A stretch of 5,296 bases of DNA from NCBI GenBank assembly GCA_002839125.1, contig PGXI01000094.1:1-5296 (forward strand), written 5' to 3'. Made by a program: the position numbers and the translations under genes. This DNA comes from Tenericutes bacterium HGW-Tenericutes-5 (GTDB lineage Bacteria; Bacillota_I; Bacilli_A; Izemoplasmatales; Hujiaoplasmataceae). The notes beneath the pieces are model-generated. The model saw only the letters and a list, made by a program, of their open reading frames with translations, did not search any database and was not told the origin of the DNA. Below, one piece after another: positions 1 through 5,296 of the stretch (position 1 is the stretch's first letter; the number at the start of each line of letters is the position of its first letter).

Positions 1-1482
1 AGCGTTATCGCTATGAATGACGGAGTTGTTGAATATGTTGATGGAAAAGAAATTAGAATTAGAACAAACAAAGGTGAACTTGAAAGACATGAATTATTAA
101 AATTCTTAAGATCTAATCAAGGTACTTGTATCAATCAAACTCCAATTGTTGCTGTTGGCGAAACAGTCAAAGAAGGCGACATTATAGCTGATGGTCCTTC
201 TATGGATAAAGGTGAACTAGCAATTGGTAGAAACGTGGTTGTAGCGTTCATGACATGGAATGGTTATAACTATGAAGATGCAGTAATAATGAATGAAAGA
301 TTAGTTCAAGATGACGTATATACATCAATCCATATTGAAAAATATGAAATTGAGGCTCGTGATACTAAACTAGGAAAAGAAGAAATAACTCGTGAAATTC
401 CAAACGTAGGTGAAGATGGCCGTCGTTATTTGGATGCTGACGGAATTATTATTCCTGGTACAGAAGTAAAAGAAGGAGATATCTTGGTGGGTAAAGTTAC
501 ACCAAAAGGTCAAACAGATCCATCTCCTGAAGAAAAATTATTGTTAGCTATCTTCGGTGAAAAATCACGCGAAGTTAGAGATACATCATTAAGAGTTCCT
601 CATGGTGGTGGCGGAATTGTTCATTCAGTTCAAGTTTTCACAAGAGGAAAAGATGAATTAAATCCTGGTGTTAATATGTCGGTTAGAGTCTACATCGTTC
701 AAAAACGTAAAATTTCTGAAGGTGATAAGATGGCTGGACGTCATGGTAACAAAGGGGTTATTTCAAAAATTTTACCACAAGAAGATATGCCATATTTGGA
801 AGACGGTACACCAATTGACATCATGTTGAATCCACTAGGGGTTCCTTCACGTATGAATATTGGACAGGTACTTGAGATTCACTTGGGTATGGCCGCTAAA
901 CAATTAGGCATTCATGTTGCAACACCAGTATTTGACGGTGTTGAGCAAGGCGATTTAGATGCGATAATGGCAGAAGCCGGAATGTCTCCTGATGGTAAAT
1001 ATGTTTTATATGACGGTCGCACTGGACGTAAGTTCGATAACAAAGTAAGTGTTGGCGTTATGTACATGATTAAACTAGACCATATGGTCGACGATAAATT
1101 ACATGCAAGAAGTGTTGGGCCATACACATTGGTTACTCAACAACCTATGGGTGGTAAAGCCCAAAATGGTGGACAACGTTTCGGAGAAATGGAAGTTTGG
1201 GCTTTGGAAGCATATGGTGCAGCTTATACATTACAAGAAATGCTTACAGTTAAGTCTGACGACATTATCGGTAGAAATAAAGTCTTTAAAGCAATTACTG
1301 ATGGAAAACCAATTCCATCACCATCATTACCAGAATCATTTAGAGTTTTAACTAGAGAATTAAGATCATTAGGAATCTATGTTGAACTTATTAATAAAGA
1401 TACTGGAGCTAACGAAGTTGATAAGAGCTTAGTAGACAACGAAACAGATGATTACATCAACAAATTTGGATTTCAATCGTAA
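1..1482 (+). CDS. rpoB: DNA-directed RNA polymerase subunit beta, C-terminal part (5' end outside window)
   Basis: β subunit of the RNA polymerase core, which with β' forms the active-site cleft that makes RNA from NTPs. The frame is open from nt 1 (SVIAMNDGVVEYV), so the ATG at 13 is internal and the gene continues upstream; 493 residues are visible, about 40% of a typical β. Window residue 92-93 (E, D in NYEDA, nt 274-279) matches the acidic pair E813/D814 of E. coli β. GDKMAGRHGNKG at residues 241-252 carries K243 and K251, which match E. coli K1065 and K1073 near the catalytic centre. The C-terminal part (GGQRFGEMEVWALEAYGAA, then the anchor that packs on β' ending in RELRSLGIYVEL) is complete. 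QNGGQRF, with N where most bacteria have F, is as I recall seen in Mollicutes. The rifampicin region lies upstream of the window. It ends in TAA, 12 nt before rpoC. Identification is certain. Confidence 0.99.
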   Translation, partial: SVIAMNDGVVEYVDGKEIRIRTNKGELERHELLKFLRSNQGTCINQTPIVAVGETVKEGDIIADGPSMDKGELAIGRNVVVAFMTWNGYNYEDAVIMNERLVQDDVYTSIHIEKYEIEARDTKLGKEEITREIPNVGEDGRRYLDADGIIIPGTEVKEGDILVGKVTPKGQTDPSPEEKLLLAIFGEKSREVRDTSLRVPHGGGGIVHSVQVFTRGKDELNPGVNMSVRVYIVQKRKISEGDKMAGRHGNKGVISKILPQEDMPYLEDGTPIDIMLNPLGVPSRMNIGQVLEIHLGMAAKQLGIHVATPVFDGVEQGDLDAIMAEAGMSPDGKYVLYDGRTGRKFDNKVSVGVMYMIKLDHMVDDKLHARSVGPYTLVTQQPMGGKAQNGGQRFGEMEVWALEAYGAAYTLQEMLTVKSDDIIGRNKVFKAITDGKPIPSPSLPESFRVLTRELRSLGIYVELINKDTGANEVDKSLVDNETDDYINKFGFQS

Positions 1483-1487
1483 GGAGG
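1481..1487 (+). promoter_or_regulatory. Ribosome binding site of rpoC
   Basis: AAGGAGG, a full match to the anti-Shine-Dalgarno core, overlaps the last two bases of the rpoB TAA stop. It lies 7 nt before the ATG at 1495 and so fixes that codon as the rpoC start. The out-of-frame ATG at 1490 is too close to it and leads nowhere. The overlap of stop and ribosome binding site suggests coupled translation of β and β', which are needed in equal amounts (inference). Confidence 0.95.
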
Positions 1488-1494
1488 ATATGGT

Positions 1495-4400
1495 ATGAGT
1501 CAAAAATTTTCACATTTGAAGATTAGATTAGCTTCCCCTGAAGAAATTAGAGGTTGGTCTTTCGGTGAAGTAACAAAACATGAAACTATCAACTACCGTA
1601 CATTGAAACCAGAAAAAGATGGATTATTCTGTGAAAGAATCTTTGGTCCTACAAAGGATTATCAATGTGCATGTTCAAACAAATCAAAGAAGAGTTCACA
1701 TCCTGGTAAGGTTTGTCCGAACTGTGGTGTAGAAATTACAGAAGCGAAAGTTAGAAGAGAGAGAATGGGACACATCGAGTTGAAAGCTCCTGTGGTTCAT
1801 GCTTGGTATTTAAGAAACTCACCTTCTAGATTAGCTATATTATTAGATATTAAAGCAAAAGATTTAGAAGAAGTTGTTTACTTAGCTTCTTATATCGTTG
1901 TTGAAGCCGGAGATACTGATCTTGAGTTCAAACAAATTTTATCAGAAAGAGAATATACTGATAAATATTTTGAATACGGTTCAAGATTTAGAGCTCTTAC
2001 TGGTGCTGAAGCGGTAAAATACTTATTGCAAAAATTAGATTTAAAAGAAGAAACTTTAAGATTAAGAGTTGAACTTAAAACTGCTTCAAAACAAAGAAGA
2101 GAAAAAATTGTTAAAAGATTGAGCGTTGTTGAAGCTTTCAACAACTCTGATAATAAACCTGAATGGATGGTTTTAGAAGTATTACCAGTTATTCCACCAG
2201 ATTTAAGACCGATGGTACAACTTGACGGCGGTAGATTCGCGACAACTGACCTTAATGACTTATATAGAAGAATCTTAAACCGTAACAAACGTTTAGAACG
2301 TCAATATCAACAAAATGCTCCTCATTTGATTACAAAGAATGAAAAGCGTATGTTGCAAGAAGCAGTGGATGCTTTAATTGACAATTCAAAACGTGGTAGA
2401 AAAATGGTTGTGGAACGCAACCGTGCTTTGAAATCATTATCAGATATGCTTAGAGGTAAACAAGGTCGTTTCCGTCAAAACTTACTAGGTAAACGTGTTG
2501 ACTACAGTGGTCGTAGCGTTATTGTTGTTGGGCCAGACTTAGAAATGTATCAATGTGGTTTACCAAAGGAAATGGCTGTAACTTTATTCAAACCTTTCGT
2601 AATTAAAGAAATGATTGAAAGAGGAATTAGCTCAAATTTAAAAAATGCAAAATCATTAATTGAAAAATTAGATAAAAGAGTTTGGAATGTTTTAGAAGAT
2701 GTAATTAGAGAACATCCGGTTTTACTAAACCGTGCGCCAACACTTCACAGATTAGGTATTCAAGCATTTGAACCTAAAATCGTTGAAGGTAAAGCGATTA
2801 GATTGCATCCACTAGTAACGACAGCTTTTAATGCCGATTTCGACGGTGACCAAATGGCTGTGCATGTTCCTTTATCTGAAGAAGCTCAAGCAGAAGCAAG
2901 AGTTTTAATGCTTGCATCAAACAATATCTTAGCACCAAAAGATGGTAAACCAATCGTTACGCCATCACAAGATATGGTGTTGGGTAATTATTACTTAACT
3001 ATGGAAAAACCTGGAGAGCCAGGCGAAGGTTCTTATTTCTCGAATTTTGATGAAGTTATGCTAGCGTATGAAAATGATTATATTACTTTACATTCACGTA
3101 TTGCTTTAAAAATAGATAGTCATATATTACCTGCTGTTGACTTTGTTGAAGAAGAAAATGATTTAGATAATATTGGTTTCATGCAATCAAACAATATCTT
3201 ATCATTCATGAAAAGAGTACCTAAAAGTTTGACTTCATATTATATGGTTACAACACCAGGCAAATTAATATTTAATAAGATTATGCCTGATAGTTTCCCT
3301 TATATTAATGAACCTACTGAAACAAACCTTAACATTGAGACACCTTCAAAATACTTTATTAAACCAGGACAAAACATTCCTGAGATAATTAAAGATATGC
3401 CGATTGTAGATCCATTCAAGAAGAAATTTTTATCTTTAATCATTGCGAAGATTTTTGAAAAATACAAAATCAATGAAACTTCAAAAATGTTAGACAAAAT
3501 GAAAAACATCGGTTTTAAATATTCGACTTTAGCGGGTATTACGGTAGCGGCATCTGACGTTCAAGTTTACTCTAAAAAAGCAGATATTCTAGCAGCTCAT
3601 GATGAGAAAGTTGATGAAATTCATAACCTTTATCAAATGGGTATGTTAACTGATGATGAAAGAAAAAAATTGGTAATCGATGAATGGAAATTTGCAAAAG
3701 ATGAAATTCAAGAAGGTTTAATCAACGAGCTTAAAAATGATAACCATATCTATATGATGAGCGATTCTGGAGCCAGAGGTAACGCCTCAAACTTCACTCA
3801 GTTAGCTGGTATGCGTGGTTTGATGGCCAACCCAAGTGGTGATACCATCGAATTACCAATTAAAGCTTCATTTAGAGAAGGTTTAACAATGTCAGAATTC
3901 TTTATCTCAACCCATGGTGCGAGAAAAGGTTCGACAGATACCGCTTTAAAAACAGCGGAATCAGGATATTTAACAAGAAGACTTGTGGATGTCAGCCAGG
4001 ATGTTGTTATTTCAGTTGAGGATTGTGGTACAGATAATGGTATTTGGGTTGATGAAATCCTTAACCGTGATGGAAAACCAATTGAAACAATTGAAGAAAG
4101 AATCACTGGTAGATATGCTGCACAAGATATAATAAATCCTAATAATGACGAAGTAATCGTGAAACGTAATGAATATATCGATGCTCGTAAAGCTAAAACT
4201 GTTACTGAAGCAGGTATAACAAGAGTATTCATCAGAACTGCTTTAACATGCGTTGCTGAAGTTGGAATTTGCCGTAAGTGTTATGGACAAAACTTAGCTA
4301 CAGGTGAAAAAGCTGAGGTTGGAGAATCTGTAGGTATCATTGCCGCTCAATCAATTGGTGAGCCAGGAACTCAGTTAACAATGAGAACCTTCCATACTGG

Positions 4401-4620
4401 TGGGGTTGCCGGTGAAGATATCACTCAAGGGTTACCTCGTGTTCAAGAGTTATTTGAAGCGAGAAAATCTAAATTGAAATCAATTATCTCAGAAATTAGT
4501 GGTACTGTTACAAAAATAGAACCTGTTGAAGAAAGATTTATAATTTACATTAAGAACGACATCGAAGAAAAACATTATGAAACTAATTCAAACGTGCAAC
4601 CACGCGTAGAAGAAGGTTAA
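1495..4620 (+). CDS. rpoC: DNA-directed RNA polymerase subunit beta', ended early by an in-frame stop
   Basis: β' subunit of the RNA polymerase core, holding the catalytic Mg. The 1041 codons up to the stop contain: N-terminal zinc site C58, C60, C74, C77; the lid/rudder and switch 2 region (GKQGRFRQNLLGKRVDYSGR, residues 321-340); the catalytic loop NADFDGD at 446-452 with Asp448, 450 and 452; the bridge helix region at about 802-838 (ALKTAESGYLTRRLVDV); the second zinc site C844, C919, C926, C929; and the trigger loop from about 943 to 990 (M963, R964, H967 match E. coli M932, R933, H936). All key residues are present. Residues about 505-640 and the zinc-finger linker (SNKSKKSSHP) are the least familiar parts. 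Full-length β' subunits without large insertions have about 1200-1250 residues; this frame stops about 185 short, and the missing part follows in the same frame. As written, the product would lack the C-terminal region including switch 1, so it should not be functional alone. Confidence 0.96.
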   Translation: MSQKFSHLKIRLASPEEIRGWSFGEVTKHETINYRTLKPEKDGLFCERIFGPTKDYQCACSNKSKKSSHPGKVCPNCGVEITEAKVRRERMGHIELKAPVVHAWYLRNSPSRLAILLDIKAKDLEEVVYLASYIVVEAGDTDLEFKQILSEREYTDKYFEYGSRFRALTGAEAVKYLLQKLDLKEETLRLRVELKTASKQRREKIVKRLSVVEAFNNSDNKPEWMVLEVLPVIPPDLRPMVQLDGGRFATTDLNDLYRRILNRNKRLERQYQQNAPHLITKNEKRMLQEAVDALIDNSKRGRKMVVERNRALKSLSDMLRGKQGRFRQNLLGKRVDYSGRSVIVVGPDLEMYQCGLPKEMAVTLFKPFVIKEMIERGISSNLKNAKSLIEKLDKRVWNVLEDVIREHPVLLNRAPTLHRLGIQAFEPKIVEGKAIRLHPLVTTAFNADFDGDQMAVHVPLSEEAQAEARVLMLASNNILAPKDGKPIVTPSQDMVLGNYYLTMEKPGEPGEGSYFSNFDEVMLAYENDYITLHSRIALKIDSHILPAVDFVEEENDLDNIGFMQSNNILSFMKRVPKSLTSYYMVTTPGKLIFNKIMPDSFPYINEPTETNLNIETPSKYFIKPGQNIPEIIKDMPIVDPFKKKFLSLIIAKIFEKYKINETSKMLDKMKNIGFKYSTLAGITVAASDVQVYSKKADILAAHDEKVDEIHNLYQMGMLTDDERKKLVIDEWKFAKDEIQEGLINELKNDNHIYMMSDSGARGNASNFTQLAGMRGLMANPSGDTIELPIKASFREGLTMSEFFISTHGARKGSTDTALKTAESGYLTRRLVDVSQDVVISVEDCGTDNGIWVDEILNRDGKPIETIEERITGRYAAQDIINPNNDEVIVKRNEYIDARKAKTVTEAGITRVFIRTALTCVAEVGICRKCYGQNLATGEKAEVGESVGIIAAQSIGEPGTQLTMRTFHTGGVAGEDITQGLPRVQELFEARKSKLKSIISEISGTVTKIEPVEERFIIYIKNDIEEKHYETNSNVQPRVEEG
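4618..4620 (+). other. Premature in-frame TAA stop within rpoC
   Basis: The codon sits between VEEG and YINAGTQLTDG, a stretch that is continuous in β' proteins. The reading frame is the same on both sides, so this is a base substitution and not an indel. From what I recall of the family the site usually carries D, S, Q or E. A single change from CAA (Gln, by C-to-T), GAA, AAA, TCA, TTA, TAT or TAC would give TAA. TAA is also the true stop of rpoB (1480-1482) and the final stop of this frame (5173-5175), so it is not reassigned here. The following base is T, and UAAU is generally an efficient termination context, which argues against programmed readthrough. Whether the stop is real in the organism or an error in the sequence cannot be told from the window. 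Confidence 0.9.
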
Positions 4621-5175
4621 TATATAAACGCGGGAACTCAATTAACTGACGGAACAATTAATCCTAAGGAACTTTTAAGAGTTACTAATATGGAGACAGT
4701 TCAAAAATATATTCTTTCTGAAGTTCAAAGAGTATACCGTTCACAAGGTGTTGATATTTCCGATAAACATATTGAAATAATCGTTAGACAAATGTCAAAA
4801 CGTTTAATCGTAATTTTAGAAGGTGACACTGAATTATTACCAGGAAGTCAAGTTTCAGTTAATCAATTCATTGAAGCGAATAAAAAAGCTTTCATGAGCG
4901 GGTTAAAACCAGCTGTCGCAAGACCGATATTACTTGGTATTACGAAAGCGAGTTTAAAATCAGATTCATTCCTATCAGCTGCTTCATTTCAAGAAACAAC
5001 AAGAGTGCTTACAGACGCAGCGATTAGAGGAAAGAAAGACCCATTACTAGGATTAAAAGAAAATGTTATTATCGGCGGATTGATTCCATCTGGTACAGGA
5101 ATATTGCGAGATACAGAATTTACATACGAAAAACCTGAAGAAGAGGAAGATTTATTCGATAATTTCGAAGAGTAA
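4621..5175 (+). pseudogene. rpoC: RNA polymerase beta' C-terminal segment, cut off by the in-frame stop
   Basis: Continuation of rpoC in the same frame, 184 codons plus TAA. β' similarity begins right after the stop (YINAGTQLTDG, NPKELLRV), 23 codons before the first ATG at 4690. An ORF from that ATG gives 161 residues, but its Met falls inside a conserved stretch (VTNMETVQKY) where relatives have no start. Counting from the ATG, residues 7-35 are the conserved YILSEVQRVYRSQGVDISDK segment ending in IVRQM; 83-107 (GITKASL, then SAASFQETTRVL) include switch 1 of the clamp base; 121-137 is GLKENVIIGGLIPSGTG; the tail from 149 is acidic. No internal stop or frameshift is present and every family motif is intact, so there is no sign of decay. 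Translation on its own would need a start at 4690, preceded only by a weak AAGAG (4677-4681, 8 nt away) and an AAGGA that is too far (19 nt). I judge it part of one rpoC gene rather than a separate one. Confidence 0.9.
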
Positions 5176-5183
5176 AAATTACT

Positions 5184-5229
5184 GTAGCCGCAAAGCAGAA
5201 TTTTTAACTTTGCGGCTACTTTTATTTTT
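5184..5229 (+). terminator. Rho-independent terminator after rpoC
   Basis: GTAGCCGCAAAG (5184-5195) and CTTTGCGGCTAC (5208-5219) form a perfect 12-bp stem with a 12-nt loop, followed by TTTTATTTTT (5220-5229). The stem starts 8 nt after the final rpoC stop. It is much richer in GC than its surroundings. The A-run at 5174-5179 can also pair with 5224-5229, giving an extended outer stem. On the other strand the hairpin is followed by AGTAATTTTTA, so weak two-way action is possible. It marks the end of the rpoBC transcription unit. Confidence 0.95.
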
Positions 5230-5296
5230 AATAAAAAAAGTAGTAAAAAATATAAAAAAATAATAAAAAAAATGTTTAAAAAAGTACTGAAAAATA
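5230..5296. other. A-rich intergenic spacer with spaced A-tracts
   Basis: The + strand is almost only A and T, with runs of five to eight A at 5233-5239, 5245-5250, 5254-5260, 5265-5272, 5278-5283 and 5290-5294. Their centres are about 9.5 to 12 bp apart. Such spacing is close to the helical repeat and can bend DNA or act as an upstream promoter element. No -35/-10 pair can be picked out with confidence in such biased sequence, and no gene is recognisable before the window ends. Confidence 0.5.

Noticed and set aside
13..15. ATG as the start of rpoB
   Set aside because: The frame is open and reads as β sequence from nt 1, and the protein lacks the N-terminal 60% of β; this Met is internal.
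912..1127. Open frame on the minus strand within rpoB
   Set aside because: It lies wholly inside strongly conserved rpoB sequence, has no recognisable motif, and is a by-product of the coding frame.
1103..1351. Second + strand frame overlapping rpoB
   Set aside because: Out-of-frame reading of the conserved β C-terminus; the translated product has no family likeness.
1890..2288. 132-residue minus-strand open frame within rpoC
   Set aside because: Antisense shadow of conserved β' sequence with no motif or ribosome binding site that I can see.
3798..4232. 144-residue minus-strand open frame opposite the bridge helix region
   Set aside because: Hydrophobic-looking, but fully antisense to one of the most conserved parts of β', so best explained by the codons on the + strand.
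4618..4620. Reassigned TAA codon (alternative genetic code)
   Set aside because: TAA is also the stop of rpoB and the final stop of the rpoC frame, each at the expected family end, and no other in-frame TAA occurs.
4690..5175. Independent small gene of 161 residues
   Set aside because: It is the C-terminal segment of β', in the same frame as the sequence before the stop, and 23 codons of conserved β' sequence precede its ATG.
1..5175. Mycoplasma-type code with TGA as tryptophan
   Set aside because: All eight tryptophans are TGG and no TGA lies in the coding frames, which is unlikely in an AT-rich genome using that code.
5272..5296. ATG with an open frame (MFKKVLKN) running off the window end
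   Set aside because: Only eight codons are visible, no ribosome binding site precedes it in the A-rich tract, and no promoter can be defined; it could be the start of a real gene but cannot be supported.

Overview
The window holds the 3' two-thirds of a bacterial RNA polymerase operon on the + strand: the end of rpoB (β subunit), then rpoC (β' subunit), an intrinsic terminator, and an A-rich spacer that runs to the window edge. The DNA is AT-rich. All eight tryptophans in the reading frames are TGG and no in-frame TGA occurs, so the standard bacterial code (table 11) fits and the Mycoplasma/Spiroplasma code does not. Several sequence details resemble Mollicutes and their table-11 relatives (Acholeplasma, Haloplasma, Izemoplasma, RF39-like or Erysipelotrichia-like lineages), for example QNGGQRF in β where most bacteria have QFGGQRF, and the overall build of the β' N-terminus. 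This placement is from memory of the families, not from a search.

Layout: nt 1-1482 is rpoB, open at its 5' end. It begins roughly at E. coli β residue 720, so the rifampicin pocket lies outside the window. After a 12-nt gap with a perfect AAGGAGG ribosome binding site, rpoC starts at 1495. The coding similarity of rpoC runs in one frame to 5175 (1226 codons, the normal length for a β' subunit without large insertions), but a TAA stop at 4618-4620 interrupts it after residue 1041. The part before the stop has both zinc sites, the NADFDGD catalytic loop, the bridge helix and the trigger loop. The part after it (4621-5175) holds the conserved C-terminal region, including the switch 1 segment, without which the polymerase should not work. 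A 12-bp hairpin with a T-tract (5184-5229) ends the operon, and about 65 nt of roughly helically phased A-tracts follow.

Together β and β' form the catalytic core of the only bacterial RNA polymerase. The ordinary reading is therefore a housekeeping operon with one real puzzle: a premature stop inside an essential gene. A base-calling or assembly error, or a very recent mutation, is the most likely explanation. A functional two-piece β' or stop-codon readthrough is possible but not supported by a good second start site or by the stop context. I see no mobile element, CRISPR array, RNA gene or novel defence-like system here.
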